64,000 nucleotides of DNA from NCBI GenBank assembly GCA_002104985.1, contig MCGO01000019.1, positions 372,001 to 436,000 of the forward strand. Reading direction: 5' to 3'. The position numbers and the translations under genes were made by a program. The stretch is from Rhizoclosmatium globosum. Taxonomy: Eukaryota; Chytridiomycota; Chytridiomycetes; Chytridiales; Chytriomycetaceae. The notes beneath the pieces were generated by a model that saw only the letters and a program-made list of their open reading frames with translations, searched no databases and was not told the origin of the DNA. This document shows positions 1-10,006 of the stretch, in pieces (the first letter of the stretch is position 1; each line of letters starts with the position of its first letter).

Positions 1-181
1 GGGAGGCAGTCAACCTCGCAGTCATTGAATGAATCCGTCCTAAGTGCACTGATTCTATGTGCCGTTTTAGGTGCGACTTCATGTTAAACCCGGCTGCACA
101 TTGGAGACATTTGAATGTGTTGTTTGCCTTGTGTGTGGCGCCAACTTCGTTTATGTGAGTTGGAAGGATGTCCGTGAGCAT
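1..181 (-). CDS. C2H2 zinc-finger protein, N-terminal part, cut by window edge
   Basis: Reading leftwards from an ATG at 181, the frame stays open to the window edge for 60 codons. It encodes one clear classical finger, FKCLQCAAGFNMKSHLKRHI followed by ESVH, with the spacing C-x2-C-x12-H-x4/5-H. This predicts a nucleic-acid-binding protein, probably a transcription factor. Only the first finger and a short N-terminus are visible. Whether more fingers follow, and whether an upstream exon exists, cannot be seen. The finger match is strong; the start codon and gene extent are uncertain. Confidence 0.6.
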   Translation of the reverse strand, partial: MLTDILPTHINEVGATHKANNTFKCLQCAAGFNMKSHLKRHIESVHLGRIHSMTARLTAS

Positions 182-883
182 TTTGATGAAAAAAGGATGT
201 CAAGAATCAGATGACAAAGGAAATAGGGAAGAAGAAATAGCTCATAGCATTTGCGGAAGAAGAAGATATATACTGCAGAAGATATAAGGATAGTAAATAG
301 CAATATCAACCAAATTGGAATAATAGAGAGTTTACATTGGAATCATTCAAAATTCATTGGCCGCAGGAGTGTAAAAGTCAAAACATATTTGAAGGATCAA
401 TCGAAATCATAAGTATATAGCCTGGAAGCGTAAGGATTCAAGCAACAGATAGATTTCGTCTCCAAATAAAGAGAATGGGTTGATGGAAATATTTGCCCTC
501 CACCCAAGCGCGTTGGTACTGGCAGTTCAGCAAAGACGAGAATAATATTGCTGTAACCAGACTGGAATTATAGTGAGCAAGATGCTGTTCGAAAGGACTT
601 CATCCATAGTACGTACATACAGAGACTGTGGGAGTAAATTGCGTTTATGTCGCCAGCTCACAGAACCTAGGCATAATGTGAAAGAAGAGTACTTGTCAGA
701 GAGATCGACGTAAAAGAAAGCGGTCGCCTTCGGTGGATATGGTGTTGAATTGGTGCAGTCTGTTTTCTAGAAGGAAAAACAAGGGTTCCATCGCAATAAT
801 TACAGATAATTACACTAGAGAAATAAGAGAAAGGAGAGGAGAGAGGGTTGTCTCCAATATTTTATTAATATCACCTATCTGCG
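182..883. other. Intergenic, no gene seen
   Basis: AT-rich spacer between the divergent zinc-finger gene and NPT1. I see no convincing coding stretch, tRNA or repeat. It should contain both promoters. The 5' leader of NPT1 just before 884 is AT-rich, but I could not assign a specific element. Confidence 0.4.
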
Positions 884-2233
884 ATGAGTTTTGGAACATT
901 TCGCCCACTGTCGCGAGCCGACCTACTCGACAACGACTGGTATAAATTTACCATGCAATTCGCGGTATTCTCCACGGGGTACTCTGATCAACACGTTGGA
1001 TACAAGTTCACCGACAGAAAGGGCAAAGTAGATGGCCTGTTATCCTCCCTCAGTCCGCCAGAAAGAGACACCACCATCACAGCGCTCAAGAGCATTTTGA
1101 ATTCGTATGTGGCGCTTGAGTTTGAAGAAGGAGATGTCGACTACATTCGCGAGGAACTCAATAAGATTGTGACTGATGATCAAAGCAGTTTATTGACTTT
1201 GTATTGCGATCGGCTGGTTCAGAGACGTAGTGTGGATATCACAGTGAAGTGGGATGATCATCTGATTGTGGAGTACACTGGGACGTGGTTTGACACTATC
1301 CTGCTCGAAGTCCCGTTCATGGCCATTATCGTTGAGTTCTGCAACACCTTGGCAGTCCGTGAAGAACCGAGTGACGAACGCGTTCTGTCAACTCTTCAAT
1401 CGAAACTTGACGTGTACGGCGCTGCTAAGGCGACGGTGGTGGAATTCGGGACAAGACGGAGATTCAACCAACGCACTCACTTCCTTATCATCAGTGCTCT
1501 TCACGAATCCCCCATTTCTCCTCCTGTATACACTTCAAATGTTCTTCAATCAAAGCGGAACAATACTCCTCCCCGTGGGACATGTGCGCATGAATGGTTT
1601 ATGTTCTTTGAATCATTGCAGCGCGTCAGTGATCCTTCGGTGCTTACTCTTGATTCGTTGGTTACTTCTATTGCCACTTCTTTGAAATTGTGGTTGTCTG
1701 TCTACCAGTCTGTGTTCGCCCTCACTGATGTCTTCACGACTCATGTGTTTTTCATGGCATACAAGACGTTGGATTCTTCTCTTCAGTCGCGAATCCATTA
1801 TCGTTGTGATTCTGGAGAAGAATCGCGTTATACTCAGGAGATTGCGTCGATTCTTGGGGATTTGGGATTGTCTGTTGTGGAGCACTTGGAATCCAAGATG
1901 ATCATGTTTTCAAACTCCTTGAATCCAAGCAAAGTTGCAGTTATTCAGGCTTCGTGGGTGAACGATAAGGAAAAAGGCCTGCCCACTGCGAAAGGATTCT
2001 TGTATGGAGTTGGGACGAATTTCTCAAACGATTTGCAGTATGACACGATGGATATTGTCATCAAGCTGAATAAGTTGATGAAGGTCGAAGAGAAGGAAAT
2101 CGAGTCGAATACATCCGTGGATTCTTCTGTTGTGTATTCTTTCAAGCTTTCTGATGTCAAGAGCAAGTTTGTTGGACATGACAGTATCCGCCAGCAGGCT
2201 TTGCACTGCGTCTCTCATCCACCGTCATTTTAG
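884..2233 (+). CDS. NPT1: Nicotinate phosphoribosyltransferase
   Basis: Converts nicotinate, PRPP and ATP to nicotinate mononucleotide in the Preiss-Handler salvage branch of NAD synthesis. Single exon, 449 residues, close to the fungal family length. Family landmarks in order: LLDNDWYKFTMQ near residue 15 (the NAPRT start motif), EFGTRRR near 190 (phosphate and substrate site), the GT-AHE segment near 235, TDVF near 285, and GFLYGVGTNFSNDL near 370, matching the phosphate-binding GxGT region. The ATG at 884 places the start motif at the usual distance from the N-terminus. It is convergent with the nitronate monooxygenase gene (3' ends about 100 bp apart). A second NAD-pathway gene, 3-hydroxyanthranilate dioxygenase, lies 30 kb away and is not clustered with it. 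Confidence 0.93.
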   Translation: MSFGTFRPLSRADLLDNDWYKFTMQFAVFSTGYSDQHVGYKFTDRKGKVDGLLSSLSPPERDTTITALKSILNSYVALEFEEGDVDYIREELNKIVTDDQSSLLTLYCDRLVQRRSVDITVKWDDHLIVEYTGTWFDTILLEVPFMAIIVEFCNTLAVREEPSDERVLSTLQSKLDVYGAAKATVVEFGTRRRFNQRTHFLIISALHESPISPPVYTSNVLQSKRNNTPPRGTCAHEWFMFFESLQRVSDPSVLTLDSLVTSIATSLKLWLSVYQSVFALTDVFTTHVFFMAYKTLDSSLQSRIHYRCDSGEESRYTQEIASILGDLGLSVVEHLESKMIMFSNSLNPSKVAVIQASWVNDKEKGLPTAKGFLYGVGTNFSNDLQYDTMDIVIKLNKLMKVEEKEIESNTSVDSSVVYSFKLSDVKSKFVGHDSIRQQALHCVSHPPSF

Positions 2234-2335
2234 TCCTTTTTATCTTTGAATCCGGGTGTGTCAAAATAGATCTGAAATATATTGCAATACAGCTCAAAAT
2301 ATTTGATAAATCCAATCAAACAACTATACACCCAT

Positions 2336-3600
2336 CTACAACTTCATGCGAGCCACGACAGAATCGACCCCGTCAACAAGAGACTGCAAGATGTCTTTGG
2401 CAGATCCATTGTTTGAAACAAGCGTACCCGATTGACCACACCAAAGAACCAACAGATCCTTGTCATCAGTACGTCCAGCAACTTTACGGAACGGCAAAGT
2501 CAAATAGTTTTGGACAGGATACCCCGGCAACTCATTTTCGACACTGTAAAACTCTTTTGTAATCGCATTCGGGATTCCACGAGCCTGTCTTCCAGAAAAT
2601 GCGCGCGTGAGAACAGTTGTCCGTGCTACATCGCTCTTTTCAAGAATACTCTGTTTGTGGATAGGCGCGGCACCAGATTCCTGAGCCACCACAAATGCAG
2701 TACCAATTTGAACAGCATCCGCACCAAGAGTCAATGCGGCAAAGATAGCTTCCGGAGTGGACACACCGCCAGCTGCGATTACGGGAATCGATTTCTTGAC
2801 GGCGGCACGGATACGAGGGACAAGCGTAAATGTGGTATCGTCAGGATTTGGAGTTTCAGCGGGGTTGAAGGGAAGGAATGTTCCACGGTGACCTGCGGCT
2901 TCGACTCCAGACGCGACGATTGCATCGATTCCAGCGGCTTCGAGGGCTAGTGCTTCTGCGACTGTTGTTGCAGTTGCCATAGTGTAAATGTTGCGTCGTT
3001 TCGCTTCTGCGATGACGTGGGGAGGTGGGACACCCATAATGAAGGAGAGAACGGGAGGATTTGCCTCCAATGCCGCTTGGACCTAAGTCGGTTTAGCTTC
3101 CCTCAAAACAACCAGGCATGATTCCACAGGCACACACCTGATCTTCAAAGTTGTGACCAATCTGATCAGGAAAGGGCGGGGCATCCCTCCCGACCTTCTT
3201 GTAGTACTTTTTCAAGCGATCCGCATGCTTCTCGTATACTTCTTTCCCACCCGCCTTCAACGCAGCCAAGTTCTTCACGTCGTCGTGTTCAATTGGGACC
3301 CACAAGTTGACTGAAAAGGGGCGGCCGTCGGTCACTGCGTTTCTGAGTTCGCCAATTGTCTTTGAAATGTCATTTGGCGAAAGATACGCGGCGCCGTACG
3401 AGCCCAGGCCGCCCGAATTCGACACGGCCGCGGTGAGGGCAACGGTCGAGGCTCCACCGCCAAAGGGCCCTTTGTTGTATTCAATTGGTTGGAAGCTTAT
3501 TTAAACAGGTACAATGCGAGTACTAGGTACCTTGGATAATCGGGTACTGGAGGCCGAGGGTGCTCTTGAAGGTTGTTGGGTAACGTGTCAGATACGACAT
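2336..3600 (-). CDS. Nitronate monooxygenase (2-nitropropane dioxygenase family)
   Basis: FMN-dependent TIM-barrel enzyme that oxidises alkyl nitronates such as propionate-3-nitronate. Three exons: 3600-3531, 3469-3138 and 3082-2336, 382 residues in total. Introns are about 60 and 55 bp with GT..AG ends. The first exon starts MSYLTRYPTTF and ends YPIIQ; splicing joins it to GPFGGGAST, rebuilding the family's first FMN-binding strand. SNSGGLGSYGA follows. Later blocks are VVASGVEAAGHRGTF and PVIAAGGVSTPEAIFAALTLGADAVQIGTAF, the phosphate-binding end of the barrel. All three splice junctions preserve frame. Length and motifs fit intact class I enzymes. Confidence 0.92.
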
Positions 3601-3775
3601 TTGGATTTGGCGATTGTTTTGATCATCAAATCGAGGCTTCTAAAATGGATTGAATACAGCTTGATTCTGGATAATACGAATTTGTCACGAATTTGCTGAT
3701 GAAACTACTCTTAGATCAGCTTAACATGTGGGATGACCTGAAACTCTCCTCCAAAAGACCCATCCATCATCCCAA

Positions 3776-4031
3776 ATGGCCCCAATTGCCGACATCATCA
3801 CCAACTCAACAGGTGGACTCTTGCCACACTCACACAAACTTGTGATTCCTGCCAGTGTTCTTGAGAAGGGCGAAACTTCCAACAGAGTTTGCAACAAGTG
3901 GCTTCATCTTCACTCACCAACACGAAGTCGTTATCACTGCTGAACAAATTGCCGCCATTCTGAAAAGGGAGACTGTTGTTTTGAAGGACAATGACAAGGA
4001 GCGCCACTCATTTGAAGTGAAGGTTGCATGA
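3776..4031 (+). CDS. Small hypothetical protein, two exons
   Basis: No recognised family. An ATG at 3776 opens exon 1 (3776-3812). A 43-bp GT..AG intron (3813-3855) is removed and exon 2 runs to a TGA at 4031, giving 70 residues. Unspliced, the frame stops early; spliced, it is continuous and shows a plausible small soluble protein (segments EFATSGFIFTHQHEVV and FEVKVA), with alternating hydrophobic residues suggesting beta strands. The intron is at the short end for this window. It sits between the starts and ends of well-supported genes. Function is unknown and expression is unproven. Confidence 0.5.
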
Positions 4032-4097
4032 ACACTGAAACAATACTATGTAAAACTCTTAGAGACAAGTTAATCGTGACTGGTAAATAAAAGAATA

Positions 4098-5135
4098 TTA
4101 TTGATTCTTCCGTTTGAGAGACGCTTGAAAACCGAGAGTCGTTATAAGATCCAACAGCCTTGGTGCAAAAGGCTTCATGAACCAGCCAAAGTTTCCCTCC
4201 AACGAAAACACTTCATCTCTTGCTCCTCGATTTACTGCATTCACTATCAAACTGATGGCATCCTTCGTTGAAATGACTTGAGACAGTGTGTTGTTTGGAC
4301 CCACTTTGTTTCCTGTAATCTTGTCAAATATCCCCGTGTCCACCATTCCTGGGTAAATCATTGTTATGTCGATTGAAGGCTCTTCCATACGTAGGGAGTC
4401 AATAAATCCTTTCAGGGCGTACTTGCTTGCACAGTACCTGGATATAGGGTGATATAAGCCCACAAAGTTCTTTAACAAAAACTCGACTAATTAATACCCT
4501 GACGCGCTTGGAGCTGACGTGAAACCGAGTATCGAAGAAATTACAACAATCTTTCCTCGCGAGGCAGCCTTGACAAACGGCAATGCGTAAATTACGGCCG
4601 AAACCACACTCAAGTAGTTCAACTCTGTAATCTGTCTAAAGAAAGAGAGGTCGGAACAATCGCGCACATTTTGAGCCATTCCGATTCCGGCATTCAAGAC
4701 CAACAAGTCGATGCATCCAAATCGGTCACCTGGTTGGTAGAGCATAAGCGACAGAACCGTAATATGTCATTATATACCTGCTTTATGGATAGCCAGTTTA
4801 AGATCCTGCTCGACCGTCACATCAACAGCTTCAACAACGACTGTATGTGCACCCAATTCAAGACACTTGGCAGCAACAGCTTCCAACTCATTCCTTCTTC
4901 GTGCAACAAGAATCAGTATCGCCTTTTTACGAGCATATTCTTGGGCTAGTTCTGCACCGATTCCTGAGGAAGCGCCTGTGATGAAGATTACTTTTCCAGC
5001 GGGATTGAAGGGGGTTCTTCGGATGTGGAGTACGAGGGTGAGGATGAGTTCGATGAAGGAGAAAAGCGGTAGAAGGGCGAGACAGAGGAATGGAGCAATG
5101 AATCGATGGATGGTATTATGAAGTAACATTTCCAT
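4098..5135 (-). CDS. Membrane-anchored short-chain dehydrogenase/reductase
   Basis: NAD(P)-dependent oxidoreductase of the classical SDR family, most like the 11-beta-HSD/DHRS7 group. Exons 5135-4778, 4729-4498 and 4437-4098 give 309 residues; introns are 48 and 60 bp. An N-terminal hydrophobic segment (FLCLALLPLFSFIELILTLVL) predicts an ER membrane anchor. Then come TGASSGIG (cofactor loop), NAG (LVLNAGIGM), ISS with the catalytic serine, and YCASK, the catalytic YxxxK. The YxxxK motif is only complete after splicing at 4498/4437. The ATG lies 39 bp from the divergent Msp1 start, so the two probably share a promoter. Substrate cannot be told from sequence. Confidence 0.9.
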
Positions 5136-5174
5136 CCTTCAAAACTTTGGGTTACCTCGTGGGTTCTTCCAAGA

Positions 5175-6479
5175 ATGTCCGGTCAAATCAACGGAAAGAA
5201 GATAGCGATTGATGTGTGTTTGTTTGCGCTGTCTCAGGTTGCGCTGTTCTACGGGGTCAAGGTGGGTTCTCCAATAGAACTTGAAGGAAGCGGTTGCTGT
5301 CTAACTCGCTCTGTCAAAGTGGGTTCTCTCGTCGCTCGATCCGTTGGCCGCAAAGAACAAAGACGCAAAGAACAAGGCCGACCAAATGTTCAAGCGACTT
5401 GGCGTGAGTGTGTCACCAAAGACGCAAAAGAGAAGGTTGTATTGAACACGTCGACAAACAAATAGATCAACGACAGAGACTTGGATCTGAACGAATACGA
5501 ACGGGTGATTGCATCGGAGGTTATTCATCCTGACGATATCAACATCTCATTCAAGGACATTGGTGGATTGGACCCAATCATCTCGTCTCTCAAGGAAACT
5601 GTCATCTACCCGCTTGTATACCCTCAATTGTTTACAAGTGAAGCATCGGGAGGTCTGTTGGGTGCACCCAAAGGTGTGTTGTTGTATGGACCTCCAGGAA
5701 CGGGAAAGACGATGCTTGCAAAAGCATTGGCTACCGAATCCCGTGCGACATTCATCAACTTACCGCTATCGACTCTGACTGACAAGTATTTTGGTGAATC
5801 TCAGAAACTTGTCAAGGCGCTCTTCAGTTTTGCTAGGAAAGTCGAGCCTGCGATTGTGTTCATTGATGAAATCGATTCGTTCTTGAGAGAGCGACGAAGC
5901 GGGGACCATGAGGCAACTTCAATGATGAAGGCAGAGTTTATGAGTCAGTGGGATGGGTTGGCGACCGCTAAAGGGTCTCGTGTCTTGATTCTGGGAGCTA
6001 CCAACAGGCCGAATGATATTGATAAGGCAATTCTGAGACGTATGCCTAAGCGTTTTGAAGTTTCTCTGCCAAATGACGAGCAACGAGAGAGAATTCTGCG
6101 ACTGGTGTGTTCGTTTCTTTGAATTATCCATCAGACTCAACTCTATCTCTGTCAGCTCCTCAAAACAGTTTCGTTGTCTGATTCATTCTCATTCCCAGTA
6201 CTTGTGCGTAAAACGTCTGGCCTCAGTGGTTCTGACTTGAAGGAGCTGTGTCGCGCTGCTGCCATGATTCCTGTCCGAGAAGCGATTCGGGGAATTGAAA
6301 TGAGCAAAGTGAATAGTACAAGCTTGTTGGATGTTCCTACATCCGTCGAGCAAGGACCTGGCATTGGCGGTGCTGATTTGGTGATTCGACCATTGGAATT
6401 GAGTGATTTCTTCGCTTCAACGAGTAGCTATGGAGAGACAGGAGTAGGGGAAGAGATTGCTGGTGGTGATTTGGACTGA
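5175..6479 (+). CDS. MSP1: Msp1/ATAD1 AAA+ ATPase
   Basis: AAA+ extractor of the outer mitochondrial and peroxisomal membrane that removes mislocalised tail-anchored proteins. Four exons: 5175-5261, 5320-5403, 5466-6104 and 6156-6479, 377 residues, the usual Msp1 length. An N-terminal hydrophobic segment ([15 protein letters not shown]) is the membrane anchor. The linker DIGGLD precedes Walker A GPPGTGKT (about residue 130) and Walker B IVFIDEID; the [13 protein letters not shown] sensor/arginine-finger region follows. The C-terminal lid continues after the third intron ([13 protein letters not shown]). Introns are 50-62 bp. Intron 1 is bounded by a near-identical direct repeat (see findings). 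Confidence 0.93.
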
Positions 6480-6598
6480 GTAGGATACTATAATCGATCA
6501 GTAAAGCAATAAACATCTCTCATTCACTCCCTTTTTTGTTTTTTTCCCAACAACTTCTTCCACCAAACACCCAAACCAACCAAACCAAACCAAACCAA

Positions 6599-9200
6599 AT
6601 GGGATCGCGCGGGCACCAACAAAAGAAGAAACAGAGCGAGCCAAAGCCAATCAGCGACACGGCCCTCGCTCGAATCGCAGAGAAACGAGGCCTTCCGCCC
6701 CCAAAACCAACTGTCAAACCCGATCAGCCAAAACAAAACAAGAACGTGAACAACAAACGACCGCGAAACGAGGACGACAAACAAATCAAGGCCCAGCCAC
6801 CGCAAAAGAAGGTCCAACAGAAACAGCAGCAACACCAAAAGAAACAGGTTATCCAAAAGAATGCGCCTCAGAAGAAGGGTGCGTGTGCTTGCTCAGTGTT
6901 GGGTGTTCAGCTTATACCTTCTTTTGTTAGTTGTTGCCAAGAAGATTGAGGAGGAAGAGTCCGGGGAAGCTGACTTGTGGGACAACGTTGCTTCTGACGA
7001 TGAACTTGATTCCAACAACGGTCTGGATGAGGATGACTTTGATGATCTTGAAGACGAGGACGATGAAGATGATGAGGAAGAGGACGAGGACGAGGAACCT
7101 GTTCAGAAGAAGGGAAAGAATGTCAAGTTGGCTCCAAAGTTTGGCAAGAACGCAAAGTGAGTGTATCCCAATTTGATTCATAGAAGTTTTTATTGAAGCG
7201 TTAAGTAGACCATCGATTGATGAAGAGGATGATGAAGATGATGACGAGGATGATGATGTTGAAGGTTTGGATGACTTGGAGGACGAGGACGACAAAGACG
7301 ATTTTGAAGGGGATGAAGATGGGGAAGATGAATTCGATGATGATGAGGTAACTTGACTTGATTTGGAATATTCTTGGCTAACGTTTCTGAAAAGGATGAT
7401 GATGGAAAGCCAAACCCTCTCATTAACCTCGACTTCAACTCTGACGACGAAGATGAAGACGATGACGACGAAATGGAAATTGAACGCGAAGCTCGTGAAC
7501 AGGATCTCGAGAATGAAGAACTTGAGGAACTTGGAGACGAAGAACTCAAGACCAACATTGCTCAACGTGAAACCTTTGTCCTTCCATCCGGCCAAGAAAT
7601 CGAAAAGGGCCCACAATCTGAAGACCTCCAAGTCATCCTCACCCGAATCCAGGAAATCGTGCGTGTCTTGAACAACTTTAGAGAATTGAAGGAGGAAGGA
7701 CGTTCCCGAAGTGAATACGTTGACCAACTGATCAAGGACCTCGGTCTCTACTACGGATACAACGAATACCTGATGGAAAAGCTGTTCCACCTCTTCCCCG
7801 TCTCCGAAGCAATTGAATTCTTTGAAGCAAACGAAGTCCAACGTCCAGTCGTGATTCGTACAAACACTCTGAAAACTCGTCGAAGAGATTTGGCACAGGC
7901 TTTGATTAACCGTGGTGTCAACTTGGAGCCTGTTGGTAAATGGTCCAAGGTTGGATTACAGATTTTCGACTCGCCTGTGCCTATTGGTGCTACGCCGGAA
8001 TATCTCGCTGGTCATTATATGTTGCAGGCTGCTTCTTCGTTCTTGCCTGTTGTTTCTTTGGCGCCACAGGAGAATGAACGTGTTTTGGATATGTGTTCTG
8101 CTCCAGGTGGAAAGACCACATACATCTCTGCGCTCCTCAAGAACACTGGATGTGTGTTTGCAAACGATGCCAACAAGGACCGTTGCAAGGCCTTGATGGC
8201 CAACATCCACCGTCTTGGATGCAAAAACACTGTTGTTTGTAACTACGATGGAAAGGAGTTCCCAGCTTTGATTGGAGGATTCGATCGTGTCCTTCTTGAT
8301 GCTCCTTGTTCGGGAACTGGAGTTATTTCAAAGGATCCTGCTGTAAAGACTAACAAGAGTGACGATGATTTTATCTTCTTGGCCAAGATCCAGAGAGAGC
8401 TTGTGTTGAGTGCTATTGACAGTGTGGATGCCAACAGTGCTACTGGTGGATACATTGTTTACTCGACTTGTTCAGTGACTGTGGAGGAGAATGAGGCTGT
8501 TGTTGATTACGCTCTCAAGAAAAGGCCGAATGTTAAGTTGGTGCCTTCTGGTTTGGACTTTGGAAAGGAGGGATTCACTAGGTACGTGTTGGATTACTTA
8601 AAACCTGTTTTTCTAACCCCTGACTAGTTACCGTGGCAAGTCATTCCATCCATCCGTCAGTCTTACACGTCGTTACTACCCTCACACTTACAATATGGAC
8701 GGTTTCTACGTTGCAAAATTCAAGAAGATTTCAAACAAGATCCCTGAAGCTCCAAAAGAGGAAGAAGATGAGGATATCGAGGAAGAGGAGGAAGTCAAGG
8801 TTGCTTCCAAGAAGAAGGGTAAATCTGCGAAGCCTGTTGTCGAAGAGGAATCAACATCGATTTTGGACAATGCTGAGGACGAAGAATTGATCAGAGGTTT
8901 GTTTATCTTCCATCAAAACCAAGCAGATTCTGATTCATGTCTTTATTTTTAGCTGCTGAAGTCAAGAGGTTAAAAAAGAAGGGATTCAACGTCAAGGCCA
9001 AGAAACCAGTTTCCGAAACTGTTGCTGCCGCCATGGAAGCAGGTGTCCCCAAAAGGAAGGCGAAGCGAATGGAGAAGAAAGAACTCAAGAAATCAGCACT
9101 CACAAACCTCAAGACTGCACCTGCTGCGTCATCAGAAGTCGGAAAGCCAAAGAGAAAAGCTGTTGGACAGACTTTGGAAGAGTTGGAAGGAGAAAAGTAA
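6599..9200 (+). CDS. NOP2: 25S rRNA (cytosine-C5) methyltransferase Nop2/NSUN1
   Basis: Nucleolar methylase making m5C in helix 89 of the large-subunit rRNA and required for 60S assembly. Six exons: 6599-6878, 6931-7156, 7209-7347, 7395-8581, 8628-8896 and 8953-9200, 782 residues. The N-terminal third is basic, then strongly acidic (long D/E runs over exons 2-4), as in nucleolar Nop2. The catalytic core has [11 protein letters not shown] (SAM motif I), DAPCSGTG (motif IV cysteine) and [12 protein letters not shown] (motif VI catalytic cysteine). [20 protein letters not shown] marks the RsmB/NOL1 C-terminus. The basic tail is typical. The next gene is also ribosome-biogenesis (SLX9), on the same strand. 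Confidence 0.95.
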
Positions 9201-9292
9201 ATTGCAATAAAGTAATTATTGATATTTGTATGCCTGGAAGCTGAAATGGTCTTGCTGTTTGTTTTTGTTTTTTCAAGTTCCTATCCAACAGA

Positions 9293-9915
9293 ATGCCTCG
9301 AGTAGAAGTTCAACGGCGGCACAGAGCACACAGCAAACCTACTACAGCAACGAAGAGCTGTTCGAATGAAGCTACTGTATCCTTTGCCGCTCTTGGTCAG
9401 ACTGGGTCATCAAAACCTGTATCAAGACCAGCTGTTTCAACCAAAGCAGAAGACGAAGACAATGGCCTTGGAAAGAAAGAAAAGCGACAACTACGACATG
9501 ATAAATGGCTTGAAAGTGAGTGTATTGATTTGATGGCCTGTCCCTTCAATAGCTCTGATCACCTATCAACCACAGAAATGAATGGAGTCTACAGTGCTCG
9601 TGCAATCGCAGACAAGAAAAGAAGAAGAAGGATGTGTTTGGAGTCGCGGCCGATTTATCTGATATTCAAGGTGCTTTGGAGCAATCGATGGAAGCTCCTG
9701 AATTAGTTGATGAAGCTGCTGATGGAATGGATGAAGATGGCACAACGCGAAAAGAAGCTGCTCCAAAAGCTGAAAAGAAGAAACCTGTGAGCCAAAAGGC
9801 ACGGAATAAGGAAGGAATCAACGAAATGTTGAGAATGCAGAGTATCATGGGACACAAAGCGTTCAAAAGCAATCCATTAGCAACCATTAAAACACACCTG
9901 AAGAATACTCTCTGA
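9293..9915 (+). CDS. SLX9: SLX9/FAM207A-type ribosome biogenesis protein (apparent one-base shift)
   Basis: Small basic protein, likely acting in 40S precursor processing and export. Exon 1 is 9293-9515, followed by an intron ending at 9575, then coding to the TAA-type end at 9915. Family signals are KKEKRQLRHDKWLEK, a Lys/Arg run, VAADLSDIQGAL and the C-terminal NPLATIKTHLKNTL. The frame before the Lys run (KMNGVYSARAIADKK) and after it (DVFGVAADL) differ by one base. One extra A in the AAAA at 9617-9620 would join them. Alternatively the acceptor is at 9616, which keeps frame but drops a conserved helix. Identity is by motif order; confidence is moderate. Confidence 0.72.
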
Positions 9916-10006
9916 ATAAATGTAGTTCGTATTATTTGTATTGGTCCTTTTCGAAGGCTTGACCCAAAAAGAACCAACCAAGTCGGTATCACGAAAAACC
10001 CGACAA

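Noticed and set aside
3307..3699. Plus-strand small frames over the start of the nitronate monooxygenase gene
   Set aside because: They overlap exons 1-2 of the minus-strand gene, which splice perfectly and match the family.
6927..7841. Long antisense frame opposite NOP2
   Set aside because: It mirrors the D/E-rich exons and gives only Ser/Val/Phe-rich low-complexity sequence; the sense strand has the complete methylase.
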